Source of the DNA: UBA970 sp049419605
GTDB lineage: Bacteria > Bacillota_I > Bacilli_A > RFN20 > CAG-826
Reading direction: 5' to 3'
Assembly (NCBI GenBank): GCA_049419605.1
Contig: JBMSKF010000005.1
Location: 1 to 64,000, forward strand
Length of the DNA stretch: 64,000 nucleotides
Both the position numbers and the translations under genes were made by a program. Shown here in pieces: positions 46,125-55,194 of the stretch. The notes under the pieces were generated by a model. The model made no database searches. It was given only the letters and a program-made list of their open reading frames with translations, and had not been told where the DNA came from. Each line of letters begins with the position of its first letter. The stretch's first letter is position 1.

Positions 46125-47330
46125 ATGGAACAACCTCTCATCTCCTTGCGAGCAGATGCTTATCCTGCTTCGCCTATTCGTAAATTATTACCTTATGCCA
46201 AAGCTGCAGAAGCAGCAGGTCATAAGGTTTTTTATTTAAATATTGGTGAGCCTGATTTACCTACGCCTTCGGTATTTATTGATACGATGAGACGATATCA
46301 AGCCCACCATATCGCCTATGCACCTTCTCAAGGTCATCCCACTTTATTAAAAGCTATCCAAACCTACTTTGCGAAAGATGGCTATCATTTTGATTTACAA
46401 GATCTACAAGTGACCCAAGGGGCAACCGATGCCTTATTATTTTCTTTTTATGTGATCTGTAACCCTGGTGATGAAATCTTAACACCTGAACCTTTTTATC
46501 CTAATTACTTAGCGTTTACCAAGCAATTGGATATCAAACTTGTTGGTATTCCTACCTTTGCAGAAACCGGTTATGCGATTCCTTCGATGGATGTGATTGA
46601 AAAAAGAATTACAACCAAAACCAAAGCCATTCTCATCGCAAATCCAAGTAATCCTTCAGGTAGAGTCTATCGTGATGAGGAATTACAAAGATTGATGACA
46701 TTAGCAAAGAAATATAACCTTTGGCTTATTGGTGATGAGTTATACCGTAAATTAACCTTTGCCAAACATCAAGCGATTTCTTTAGCCCATTACCAAGATA
46801 TCCAAGAACGCTCCATCATTGTTGATAGTGTTTCGAAACGTTACTCTGCTTGTGGTGCAAGGATTGGTTGCCTACTGAGCAAAAATAAGTTGTTCATGCA
46901 AAAAATTCATCGTCTAGGTCAATCGCGTTTAGGGGTATCTTTATTAGATCAAATTGGTGCAAGTGAACTTTATCAGCTTCCAGAAAGTCATATCCAATGG
47001 ACACGTGATCAATATTTTGCCCGGATTGCCATGGTGATTGAAAAGTTAAAAACGAATCCTGCAATTCAATTTGTGGTGCCGGAAGGTGCTTTCTACATGA
47101 TGTTACAAGTGCCCGTCAAAGATGCTGAAGCTTTTGCGTTATGGCTAATTCAAGATTTTAGTTATCAAGGTCAACGATTATTAGTCACACCTGGAAAAGA
47201 TTTTTATGTCGATGCAACTCGAGGTAAACAAGAAATTCGGATTGCCTTTGTATTAGAACCCAAGGCGATGGCAACCGCGATGGATATTCTTTTAGCTGGA
47301 TTAAAAAGCTATCAATCCTTAGGCCGGTAA
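46125..47330 (+). CDS. PLP-dependent aminotransferase, class I (aspartate aminotransferase-like)
   Basis: A 401-residue fold-type I aminotransferase with YLNIGEPDLPTP at the N-terminus, NPSNPSGRVY as substrate Asn motif and SVSKRYSACGARIGC with PLP Lys K238. The RIAFV ending carries the carboxylate-binding Arg. The exact amino donor cannot be read; AspC/AraT-like proteins of this group use aspartate or aromatic amino acids. It is not functionally tied to the copper genes before it. Confidence 0.85.
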   Translation: MEQPLISLRADAYPASPIRKLLPYAKAAEAAGHKVFYLNIGEPDLPTPSVFIDTMRRYQAHHIAYAPSQGHPTLLKAIQTYFAKDGYHFDLQDLQVTQGATDALLFSFYVICNPGDEILTPEPFYPNYLAFTKQLDIKLVGIPTFAETGYAIPSMDVIEKRITTKTKAILIANPSNPSGRVYRDEELQRLMTLAKKYNLWLIGDELYRKLTFAKHQAISLAHYQDIQERSIIVDSVSKRYSACGARIGCLLSKNKLFMQKIHRLGQSRLGVSLLDQIGASELYQLPESHIQWTRDQYFARIAMVIEKLKTNPAIQFVVPEGAFYMMLQVPVKDAEAFALWLIQDFSYQGQRLLVTPGKDFYVDATRGKQEIRIAFVLEPKAMATAMDILLAGLKSYQSLGR

Positions 47331-47363
47331 TTGCTTTTCATATTAGCATGTGCGGTCGTATAG

Positions 47364-47369
47364 TATAAT
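47364..47369 (+). promoter_or_regulatory. TATAAT box upstream of smpB
   Basis: TATAAT lies 20 bases before the ATG at 47390. The resulting leader would be about 14 bases and has no clear Shine-Dalgarno. Confidence 0.5.
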
Positions 47370-47389
47370 TTTTTCAACGGTTATCACAA

Positions 47390-47860
47390 ATGAAAAAAAC
47401 CACAGGTGAAAAAATCATCGTACAAAATCGTCGTGCAAACTACGACTATTTTTTATCTGATTTTTTAGAAACTGGCATCACCTTGACTGGTACAGAAGTT
47501 AAAAGTTTACGCGCTGGTGGTGGATCTTTATCGGATAGTTATGTGGTCAGTCGTAATCAAGAATTATTTTTATTAAATATGAATGTTGCCCCATATAAAC
47601 AAGGAACCTTATTCAATCATGAACCTTTACGGACACGAAAACTATTAGCCCATAAACAAGAAATATTGAAGATTACCAAGGCTATTCAAGAAAAAGGATT
47701 AACTATTATTCCTGTCAAAATTTATTTAAAGCACGGATTAATTAAAGTTTTAATCGCAGTCGCCAAAGGTAAGCAGCACTTTGATAAACGAGAAGCGATT
47801 AAAAAGAAAGATACCGAAAGAAAAATGAGGGCTGCTACTCACGGGGATTTTCATGATTAA
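47390..47860 (+). CDS. smpB: SsrA-binding protein SmpB
   Basis: The 156-residue tmRNA partner needed for trans-translation. NRRANYDYFLSDFLETGITLTGTEVKSLRAG and the C-terminal basic tail KGKQHFDKREAIKKKD are standard. It overlaps folC by 8 bases. The ssrA RNA itself was not found in the window. Confidence 0.97.
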   Translation: MKKTTGEKIIVQNRRANYDYFLSDFLETGITLTGTEVKSLRAGGGSLSDSYVVSRNQELFLLNMNVAPYKQGTLFNHEPLRTRKLLAHKQEILKITKAIQEKGLTIIPVKIYLKHGLIKVLIAVAKGKQHFDKREAIKKKDTERKMRAATHGDFHD

Positions 47861-49073
47861 TTCAATTATTGATTTATTGCAGTATTTTTCTAAAAAGGTC
47901 TCTCCCATTTATTCACGGGAAAAATATGATTTGTTTTTAAAGGATCATCCCTTCCAATTTCGCATACCTGCGATTCATATTACTGGGACGAACGGCAAAG
48001 GGTCGACGGCCACTTTTTTAAGAAATATTTACCAAACTCACTTTCGTAAAGTTGGCTTATTTACCTCACCTTCTTTAGCCCGTTTTCAAGAAATGATTTA
48101 CGTTAATTTAGAGGAAATTAGAGAAGATTATATTCTTGGTTTCTTTAAGAAATGGCAGCCTATTTTTGATCAATATGAACTCACAGCATTTGAAATGCAA
48201 ACCTTACTCGCGTTTCATTATTTCCAAGATCAAGGTTGTGACTTTGCGATTATCGAAGTTGGGATGGGTGGCAAAATTGATGCGACCAATATTTTTACAC
48301 CGGTCTTAAGTATCATCACCAATATTTCACTTGAACACAAAGCCTATTTAGGTGACACCGTTGAAAAAATTGCTGACCATAAAGCCGGGATTATCAAACC
48401 TAAGGTTCCTGTCCTTGTCGGCCCATTACCGCCTGGCGCGATGAGAGTGGTTGAAGATGTTGCCACAAAACTACAGTCACCTTTGTTTAAACGTGAACCA
48501 TATCAAATTATTCAAGAACAATACCCACTCAAATTCAAATTTGGTAGTGATGAACCTTACACCTTAACAATGACCGCGACCTATCAATTTGAAAATGCGG
48601 CATTAGCGTTACAAGCTGTTCAGATTCTTTCAAGTCGTTATCGAATTTCTTCTAGTGCCTTACATCAAGCTATTCATGATACGTTTATGCCTGGCCGATT
48701 AGAAGTGATCAAACAATCTCCAATGATTATTTTAGATGGTGCACACAATCCTGGTGGCATTGAAGCCTTAGTAAAGACATTATTAAAACAACCCCACACC
48801 TCAATTTATATTTTATTTGCCGCGTTTAAAGATAAAGACGTCATCCCAATGATTCAGCAACTCACCTCAATCAGTAAACATATTTTCCTCACTACATTTC
48901 CCCATAGTCGCGCCAGGCAGAAACACGATTATCAAGGCTTAGACTATCCTTTTATCGAAAACTTTGAGGTTGCGTTAAAGGTTCTCAGCGAAGGAATGCC
49001 GCCACATAGTGTATTATTAGTGACGGGTTCACTTGCCTTTGTAGGCCAAGTGAGACTGAAATACATTAGTTAA
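47853..49073 (+). CDS. folC: Folylpolyglutamate synthase / dihydrofolate synthase
   Basis: The 406-residue Mur-ligase-like enzyme adds glutamates to folates. P-loop TGTNGKGSTATF, the VGMGGKIDATN loop and LDGAHNPGG are all present. The next gene is a folate-type ECF substrate-binding subunit, so the pair imports and traps folate. Confidence 0.95.
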   Translation: MINSIIDLLQYFSKKVSPIYSREKYDLFLKDHPFQFRIPAIHITGTNGKGSTATFLRNIYQTHFRKVGLFTSPSLARFQEMIYVNLEEIREDYILGFFKKWQPIFDQYELTAFEMQTLLAFHYFQDQGCDFAIIEVGMGGKIDATNIFTPVLSIITNISLEHKAYLGDTVEKIADHKAGIIKPKVPVLVGPLPPGAMRVVEDVATKLQSPLFKREPYQIIQEQYPLKFKFGSDEPYTLTMTATYQFENAALALQAVQILSSRYRISSSALHQAIHDTFMPGRLEVIKQSPMIILDGAHNPGGIEALVKTLLKQPHTSIYILFAAFKDKDVIPMIQQLTSISKHIFLTTFPHSRARQKHDYQGLDYPFIENFEVALKVLSEGMPPHSVLLVTGSLAFVGQVRLKYIS

Positions 49074-49089
49074 TTTAAGGAGAAACGTT

Positions 49090-49848
49090 ATGCAAAATCA
49101 AATCATTAGAAAAATGACAATATCCGCCATGTTGATTGCCATCGGATTAATCTTAGAACGCGTCTTGATGATTCCCATTGGTGAAGTCAATCGTATCGCT
49201 TTTGGATCAAGTGCAATCATCCTTGCTTCCTTAATTGTAGGACCAGTGTTTGGTGCCATTGTGGGTGCCTCCATTGATGTGATTGGTTTTCTCATCAATT
49301 CAGTAGGAACCTATACACCTTATGTAACGATTGGACTAGCTGTCTTAGGCATTCTACCTTGGTTATTAAAAAAAGTGATGGTTTCTATAGAAAAGTTACC
49401 CGGCTATTTTAACTTAAGTTATGGATTATTAGCGTCACTTCTTGCCTATGGCATTTGGTTTATTTATTCGCGCGATGGTTACACCTTCAATTTAGGCGGT
49501 GGAAATTTTGCGGATGTCGATTTATCCACTCCATTTGTTCGTTACGTATTACCGCTTGTCGCGATGATCATTTTTTTTGGATTTATTTATTTGATTAGTC
49601 GTTTAGAAAAACGTTTTTCTGACACGAACAAATCTCAAACTCTCAATGCAAAATCAATCGTATTTATTGTGTTAATTTCTGAAATTCTGATTAGTATTAT
49701 TTGGGGCGTTCAATGGCGCGTTTGGTATTTAGGAATTCCGCCATTAGCCTTGTATTTTAATCAAGTTGCATTTTTTGTGATCGCGTTCCCAGTGAAAGCG
49801 TTTATCGTTTTAACTGGATTAAGAACGTATCAACAACGGATTCAGTAA
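49090..49848 (+). CDS. folT: ECF transporter S component, folate-type (FolT-like)
   Basis: A 252-residue membrane protein with about six helices. The N-terminal IGLILERVLMIPIG and FGSSAIILASLIVGPVFGAIVGASID match the folate family of ECF S components. Placement after folC supports folate as ligand. It would share the EcfA1-EcfA2-EcfT module at 59545-62022. AAGGAG precedes the start. Confidence 0.85.
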   Translation: MQNQIIRKMTISAMLIAIGLILERVLMIPIGEVNRIAFGSSAIILASLIVGPVFGAIVGASIDVIGFLINSVGTYTPYVTIGLAVLGILPWLLKKVMVSIEKLPGYFNLSYGLLASLLAYGIWFIYSRDGYTFNLGGGNFADVDLSTPFVRYVLPLVAMIIFFGFIYLISRLEKRFSDTNKSQTLNAKSIVFIVLISEILISIIWGVQWRVWYLGIPPLALYFNQVAFFVIAFPVKAFIVLTGLRTYQQRIQ

Positions 49849-49852
49849 GCCT

Positions 49853-49939
49853 ATGGAATTTTCAAAAGGGTTACTTATTTTTTCTGCGGTTATCCTTGGA
49901 TTGATTATCATTCTTTCAATCATTGTCATGATGCTATAG
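49853..49939 (+). CDS. Possible 28-residue single-helix membrane peptide
   Basis: A short open frame between folT and the GH13 gene codes for a peptide with charged MEFSK, then a continuous run of Leu, Ile, Val and Ala residues forming one membrane helix. Its TAG stop overlaps the AGGAGG of the next gene. No clear ribosome-binding site precedes it, though it begins four bases after the folT stop and could be coupled. Expression is unproven. Confidence 0.4.
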   Translation: MEFSKGLLIFSAVILGLIIILSIIVMML

Positions 49940-49948
49940 GAGGTTAGG

Positions 49949-51238
49949 ATGAAAGCACTCACCAAAGCATTACGCCAACAAACGATTTATCAAGTATTTG
50001 TCCGTAATCACACCGAAGCAGGTACGTTGAAGGCTTTGATTAAAGATTTACCTCGTATTCAAAGTCTAGGTGTTAGCATTCTTTACCTACTACCCATACA
50101 TCCTATTGGGGTCGTTGCAAGAAAAGGAAAGGTCGGAAGTCCCTATTCCATTCGAGATTACTATGCAATTGATGAAGTTTTAGGTAATGAACAGGATTTA
50201 AAAGCACTCCTGAATGAAGCGCATCGACTTGGTTTAAAAGTGATGATGGATATTGTCTTCAATCACACTGCACGGGATGCAAAGTGGGTCAAAGAGCACC
50301 CTGAATATTACTATTACAAAGATGGAAAACTTGCCAATCGGATTGGCGATTGGTCTGACATCGCTGACTTAGATTTAACCAGACAAGATGTAAGAAAAGC
50401 TTTATTGGATGTCTTGATGTATTGGACCCAATTTGGTTTTGATGCATATCGATGTGATGTTGCGCCATTATTACCTTTAGATTTTTGGCGAGATGCAAAA
50501 GCAACCATCAATGGAATCAATCCTAACACCATTTGGTTATCCGAATCCGTGCATCCCCATTTCATCCAATATTTAAGAGGAGAAGGTTACAGTGCCCATA
50601 GCGATGCAGAAATGTTTCAAGTTTTTGACATCCTTTATGATTATGATGTCCATGAATTTCTCCAACAATATTTGACTGGAAAAGGTGAACTTTCAACTTA
50701 TTTAAGAATGGTTCAAGCACAAAGTTATATTTATCCTGAAGATTATGTGAAAGCTCATTTTTTAGAAAACCATGACGTAAGTCGAATTCATCAATTGGTG
50801 ACCAATTTAACAACCTTAAAAAATTTAACTGCATGGTCTTTTTTTCAACCAGGGATTGGTTTTATCTATGCTGGCCAAGAATACCTAGCAACCAAACTCC
50901 CTGATCTCTTCGAAAAAGATCCTATTTCACAAGCACAAAAAGATCAAAATTTTTATGATTTTGTGACTCGTTTGATTGCCATCAAAAAAATGCCTTATTT
51001 TGGCGAAGCACGCAAAATGATAATTAACGAACATGCCTTACAATCCAATTTGATTGAGGCTACGTTAAGTTATCCTCAAGGTCAGTTGGTTGGTTACTTT
51101 AATATAACCAAGGACATGAGAAACATTTACACCTCTTTAAAGGACGGTCTATATTTAGATTTAATTTCTCAACAAAAGATTGCGGTGAACAAAGGCATTC
51201 TCACGATTAAAGAGCCATTAATTCTTGTTGTTTCCTAG
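49949..51238 (+). CDS. GH13 alpha-amylase family enzyme, cytoplasmic
   Basis: A 429-residue (beta/alpha)8 GH13 enzyme. The four conserved regions are visible: DIVFNHTA, YRCDVAP with nucleophile D170, WLSESVH with acid/base E199 and LENHDVSRI with D276. There is no signal peptide. The short length and compact C-terminal domain fit small intracellular amylases or glucosidases acting on malto-oligosaccharides. AGGAGG before the start. It could follow the pullulanase at 55193 in alpha-glucan use. Confidence 0.9.
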   Translation: MKALTKALRQQTIYQVFVRNHTEAGTLKALIKDLPRIQSLGVSILYLLPIHPIGVVARKGKVGSPYSIRDYYAIDEVLGNEQDLKALLNEAHRLGLKVMMDIVFNHTARDAKWVKEHPEYYYYKDGKLANRIGDWSDIADLDLTRQDVRKALLDVLMYWTQFGFDAYRCDVAPLLPLDFWRDAKATINGINPNTIWLSESVHPHFIQYLRGEGYSAHSDAEMFQVFDILYDYDVHEFLQQYLTGKGELSTYLRMVQAQSYIYPEDYVKAHFLENHDVSRIHQLVTNLTTLKNLTAWSFFQPGIGFIYAGQEYLATKLPDLFEKDPISQAQKDQNFYDFVTRLIAIKKMPYFGEARKMIINEHALQSNLIEATLSYPQGQLVGYFNITKDMRNIYTSLKDGLYLDLISQQKIAVNKGILTIKEPLILVVS

Positions 51239-51265
51239 TAATTTTGATAGATTAATCTTAAGAAT

Positions 51266-52456
51266 ATGAAAAATTTTGTACTCATTGCCCCTATTTTTCC
51301 TTACACTTTTTATCAATTTGCGATTGGATTAAAGAAACAAGGCTTTCGCGTCCTAGTCGTAGGTGATGTTCAGGAAGCGTATCTACCTCAACCTTTAATC
51401 GCAAACATGGATGGCTATTATTTTGTTCACGATATGAACCACTATCCCAATTTGAAACCAGCGATACAATATTTTATCGATCGGTTTGGTCCTATCGATT
51501 ATGTTGAATCGAATATCGAACATTGGTTACGATACGATGCACAACTCCGGCAAGATTTTGAGATACCCAATGGCTTAAGACCTTCCCAATTACAAGTCTA
51601 TCAATCGAAATCAGGGATGAAGCAGTTTTATCAAAAGGCTGGAGTTCCCGTTGCTCGATATCAATTATTGACCACGCTTAATGCTGCATTAGTCTTTGCG
51701 AAGGAAGTAGGGTATCCATTGTTTGTCAAACCAGACATTGGCGTTGGTTCACAAGTATCCTATAAGCTAACCACGGAACAACAACTTACAGATTTTTTTG
51801 CAAGAAAACCAGATCAAGTCTTTATTCTAGAAGAGTTTATTGAAGGAGAAATCTTTTCCTTTGATGGCATGAGTAATTCAAATTCAGACGTTGTCTTTTA
51901 TACGGGTCACCAATTTCCTATCAATATTGCTTCGATTGTGAATGAGGATGCTGAAACTTATTACTTAACCTTAAAGACGTTACCTCAAGAACTGATTGAT
52001 AAAGGGATGGCCTCTGTTAAAGCATTTGGATTAAAACAACGATTCTTCCATTTTGAATTCTTTCGCTTAACCAAAGATTATCCCCATCTTGGTAAAGCGG
52101 GAACGTTTGTCGCGCTTGAAGCAAACTTAAGACCACCCGGTGGTTTTACGATGGAAATGATTAACTATGCTAATAGTGTCAACGCCTATCAAATTTACAC
52201 TGAAGTGATGGCAACTGATGCTTGGAAGAAAATAGAAGACCATCCGACGTATTTCTGTGCCAATGCTTCAAGAAAAAATCACCACCAATATCGCTATGAT
52301 TTCCAGGCGATTAGGGATAAATTTTCACAACACATCGTATTTGAAAACTCATATCCCTATCCGATTTCCATCGCCATGGGTGATTATTTTTTCTTAGCTA
52401 AATTTGCAACAAGAGAAGAAGTGGAAACCTTTTATCAATTTGTTTATGCAAAATAA
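51266..52456 (+). CDS. ATP-grasp family protein of unknown substrate
   Basis: The 396-residue protein has the three-part ATP-grasp layout. A Rossmann-like N-domain spans about 1-110. The ATP-binding lobes follow (GYPLFVKPDIGVGSQVSYKL near 150-170 and FILEEFIEGEIFSFDG). The C-terminal metal-binding ALEANLRPPGGFTMEMINY stands for the usual E-x-N-x-R. It resembles carboxylate-amine/thiol ligases of the BtrJ/CarB-like type. Neighbours (GH13, galE) give no direct clue. No ribosome-binding site is obvious before the ATG. Confidence 0.78.
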   Translation: MKNFVLIAPIFPYTFYQFAIGLKKQGFRVLVVGDVQEAYLPQPLIANMDGYYFVHDMNHYPNLKPAIQYFIDRFGPIDYVESNIEHWLRYDAQLRQDFEIPNGLRPSQLQVYQSKSGMKQFYQKAGVPVARYQLLTTLNAALVFAKEVGYPLFVKPDIGVGSQVSYKLTTEQQLTDFFARKPDQVFILEEFIEGEIFSFDGMSNSNSDVVFYTGHQFPINIASIVNEDAETYYLTLKTLPQELIDKGMASVKAFGLKQRFFHFEFFRLTKDYPHLGKAGTFVALEANLRPPGGFTMEMINYANSVNAYQIYTEVMATDAWKKIEDHPTYFCANASRKNHHQYRYDFQAIRDKFSQHIVFENSYPYPISIAMGDYFFLAKFATREEVETFYQFVYAK

Positions 52457-52458
52457 CT

Positions 52459-52464
52459 TATAAT
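52459..52464 (+). promoter_or_regulatory. Consensus -10 six bases before galE start
   Basis: TATAAT, six bases, ATG at 52471. There is no Shine-Dalgarno. Strong candidate for a leaderless message. Confidence 0.6.
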
Positions 52465-52470
52465 TAATGT

Positions 52471-53487
52471 ATGGCAATATTGGTCACCGGCGGAGCCGGA
52501 TACATCGGCAGTCATACGGTCGTTGAACTACTTCAACAAAACGAAGAAGTCATCATCGTTGACAATTTTTATAATGCTAAACCTGAAGTTTTAAAACGGA
52601 TAAAGCTTATTACAGGCCGCACTCCTGTGTTTTATGAAATGGATGTTTTAAATGAAACCAAGTTATCGCAAATATTTTCCCAACATACCATTCATGCAGT
52701 CATTCATTTTGCTGGTTACAAGGCGGTCGGGGAATCGGTTGCAAAACCACTAGACTATTATCACAACAATTTAAATTCTACGATTGTTCTTTTAAAAGTT
52801 ATGTTAGCCCATCAAGTTTATCAATTGGTCTTTTCTTCTTCGGCTACTGTTTATGGAAATCCGCAAAAAATGCCAATCAAGGAAACCGATCCAATTGGTG
52901 GCACAACCAATCCTTATGGGTCTACCAAGTTAATCAATGAAATGATCATCGAAGATGTCGTCAAAGCGAATCCAAAACTTCAAGCAATTATGTTGCGCTA
53001 TTTCAATCCCATTGGCGCTCATGCATCAGGTTTAATTGGAGAAGATCCCCAAGGTATTCCAAATAATTTAATGCCATTTATCACCCAAGTTGCAATTGGA
53101 AAACGCCCTTTCCTAAGCATCTATGGAAATGACTATCCTACAGTGGATGGAACTGGTGTGAGAGACTACATTCATGTGGTTGATCTTGCTTTAGGCCATT
53201 TAGCCGCATTAAAAAAATTAAAAACCAATCCAGGATTCCAAGTCTATAACTTAGGAACAGGACAAGGTACTTCCGTTTTAGAAATGATAAATGCTTTTGA
53301 AAAAGCAAACCAAGTTAAAATCCCTTATCAGATTGTGGCTAGACGCCCTGGTGATATTGCCATTTGCTATGCAGATGCTTCAAAAGCCTACAAAGAATTA
53401 GGCTGGAAGACACAAAAAACGGTTTTTGTTGCATGTAAAGATTCGTGGCACTGGCAGCAAAAAAACCCCTTAGGTTTTTCGTCATAA
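52471..53487 (+). CDS. galE: UDP-glucose 4-epimerase
   Basis: The 338-residue SDR enzyme carries GGAGYIGSHTVVELL, SSSATVYGNPQKMPI with the catalytic Ser, and NPYGSTKL with the Tyr-x3-Lys pair. It interconverts UDP-glucose and UDP-galactose for glycolipid or polysaccharide synthesis. A small AT-flanked stem at the end of the gene may terminate it. Confidence 0.96.
   Translation: MAILVTGGAGYIGSHTVVELLQQNEEVIIVDNFYNAKPEVLKRIKLITGRTPVFYEMDVLNETKLSQIFSQHTIHAVIHFAGYKAVGESVAKPLDYYHNNLNSTIVLLKVMLAHQVYQLVFSSSATVYGNPQKMPIKETDPIGGTTNPYGSTKLINEMIIEDVVKANPKLQAIMLRYFNPIGAHASGLIGEDPQGIPNNLMPFITQVAIGKRPFLSIYGNDYPTVDGTGVRDYIHVVDLALGHLAALKKLKTNPGFQVYNLGTGQGTSVLEMINAFEKANQVKIPYQIVARRPGDIAICYADASKAYKELGWKTQKTVFVACKDSWHWQQKNPLGFSS
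53461..53479 (+). terminator. Weak terminator inside the galE 3' end
   Basis: AAAAACC and GGTTTTT form a 7-bp stem with a 5-base loop in the last codons of galE. The T-run is part of the stem, so strength is doubtful. Confidence 0.35.
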
Positions 53488-53561
53488 TAAATTAACAATC
53501 GCTTAATTATAAAGTGGTATCATAATTCCAATATTATTGAAGGAATATTGTTGGAATTATT

Positions 53562-53567
53562 TATAAT
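53562..53567 (+). promoter_or_regulatory. Consensus -10 six bases before ATG 53574
   Basis: TATAAT, six bases (all A/T), ATG. No Shine-Dalgarno is present. Same geometry as the galE promoter. Confidence 0.6.
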
Positions 53568-53573
53568 ATTTTT

Positions 53574-55163
53574 ATGAACGGACTTTTAAAGAAATTACAT
53601 CCCTTTCGGATTTGGTTCTTAGCTGGATTTATACTCAGCAATACTTTTATTGCAGGTAACTCTTTATTGTCTGCTGAAGAGTCAGGTGACCTTTCTACGG
53701 GAATTTCTGAAGTGATCATTTCAGTTGCCAGGGCCATTCTACCTCCGGCGACAGTCGTGGAAGTGCCTGCAGAAAACATCACACTCAATCTTCGAGATAA
53801 CGCCACTACGATATATATTGGTACATCGAATCGAATTACTCCAACTTTTTCACCGGTCAATACTACTGATAAAACAATAGGTTGGACATCCAATAATCCA
53901 TCTATTATTGAAGTGACGAATGGTGGGATTGCAGTTGCAAGGGATTTTGGTTCTGCTACCATTACCGCCAACACGATTTACAATAATGTTTTTGCAGAAA
54001 TTTTAATCGAAGTGATTGATTTTCCAACGCTTGTGGATTTTACTTTGGAAGCTTTTATTAATGATAATCCCACGTCAACCATTGAAAAAGACACAACAGC
54101 AAAATTAAAGTTAAATAACCTTGCACCGACGAACGCCAAGACAACCGGTCTGTTATATACAAGTTCAAACGTCAATATTGCAACGGTAAACGAAGATGGC
54201 GTTATCTATGGTGTCATGCCAGGTGAAGTTACTATTACGGCAAGCTTAGGCGTAATTTCTCGATCTATCAATGTAACGATTGTGGATGAAATCGAAGTAA
54301 TTCAACCAACTATGCTAAGCTTGATTGGCGATAGGATTGGTTATATTGGCAGAAACTTTACGCTGATCACTTCTTTTGGTGAAATCACCCCCACTGACAC
54401 TCAAGTTACCTTTCAATCGAGTAATACTCGTGTTGCAAAAATTAATGATCAAGGTTTGGTGACACCGGTTAATTTCTCTGGTTATGCTCCCCAAGATGTG
54501 ACCATCACTGTTTATGCAAATGCGAATCCTTTGCTACAGGATTCATTTGACATCACCATTGAAAAAGTATTTCCATTAAGTTTACAAATTGCTTCCACGA
54601 ATCAAGTTGAAAACGGAAGAACCACCAATATCAATCCAACCTTTTATCCATTGGATGTCACTGACCGTCAATTAACGTATGTATCGAGCGATCCATCAAT
54701 TGCTACAGTGAGCAGTGCAGGTGATTTTGGTGTGGTATTAGGAAAAGATGTCGGCACGGTGACCATCACCGCGATTAGTGTGATGGATCCATCGGTTCAA
54801 GCCACCTTACAAATTGAAGTTATTCCTGCTACTTTATTAACCCCTGATGTGATCACGAATATATATTTATTTGTCAGAAAAGGGATTGGTCATATGGGCT
54901 TAAATTTCTTAAATGGGATCCTAGGATTTTTAACATTCTTCACTTATTTATATGATAAGAAAAATCGTTATCTCTGGATATCCATTGGCACAGGATTTGT
55001 CCTTGGATTAGTATTTGAGGGTTTACAATTTTTTGCCCCTGGTAGAAGCCCAGTTTGGATTGACGTCGCATATAACACTATCGGATACACTTTTGCCCAA
55101 TTATTGATGGTCAGTCTATTGATCGGTATCAAAAAAAGGTCAAATAAGAAAATCAAAACATAG
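53574..55163 (+). CDS. Bacterial Ig-like (Big_2) repeat protein with C-terminal VanZ-like domain
   Basis: The 529-residue protein has an N-terminal signal anchor (IWFLAGFILSNTFIAG). Four Big_2-type Ig domains (about 60-425) follow, seen as repeated S-N-x-x-I/V-A-x-V and G-x-x-T-I-T-A motifs. The C-terminal VanZ-like membrane domain (about 430-520) has the conserved EGLQFFAPGRSPVWIDVAYN. The Ig part would be extracytoplasmic. VanZ domains are linked to lipid II or teicoplanin response, but in a wall-reduced organism the role is open. No ribosome-binding site; likely leaderless. Confidence 0.8.
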   Translation: MNGLLKKLHPFRIWFLAGFILSNTFIAGNSLLSAEESGDLSTGISEVIISVARAILPPATVVEVPAENITLNLRDNATTIYIGTSNRITPTFSPVNTTDKTIGWTSNNPSIIEVTNGGIAVARDFGSATITANTIYNNVFAEILIEVIDFPTLVDFTLEAFINDNPTSTIEKDTTAKLKLNNLAPTNAKTTGLLYTSSNVNIATVNEDGVIYGVMPGEVTITASLGVISRSINVTIVDEIEVIQPTMLSLIGDRIGYIGRNFTLITSFGEITPTDTQVTFQSSNTRVAKINDQGLVTPVNFSGYAPQDVTITVYANANPLLQDSFDITIEKVFPLSLQIASTNQVENGRTTNINPTFYPLDVTDRQLTYVSSDPSIATVSSAGDFGVVLGKDVGTVTITAISVMDPSVQATLQIEVIPATLLTPDVITNIYLFVRKGIGHMGLNFLNGILGFLTFFTYLYDKKNRYLWISIGTGFVLGLVFEGLQFFAPGRSPVWIDVAYNTIGYTFAQLLMVSLLIGIKKRSNKKIKT

Positions 55164-55164
55164 G

Positions 55165-55194
55165 AAAAAACCAATCTACATGGATTGGTTTTTT
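55165..55194. terminator. Bidirectional terminator between convergent genes
   Basis: AAAAAACCAATC (55165-55176) and GATTGGTTTTTT (55183-55194) form a 12-bp stem with a 6-base loop and A/T tails. It ends the VanZ gene rightward and covers the stop region of the pullulanase leftward. Confidence 0.9.

Noticed and set aside
53561..53974. 137-codon minus-strand reading frame opposite the Ig-like gene
   Set aside because: It lies antisense within a well-supported coding gene and its sequence is a by-product of the Val/Thr-rich repeats.
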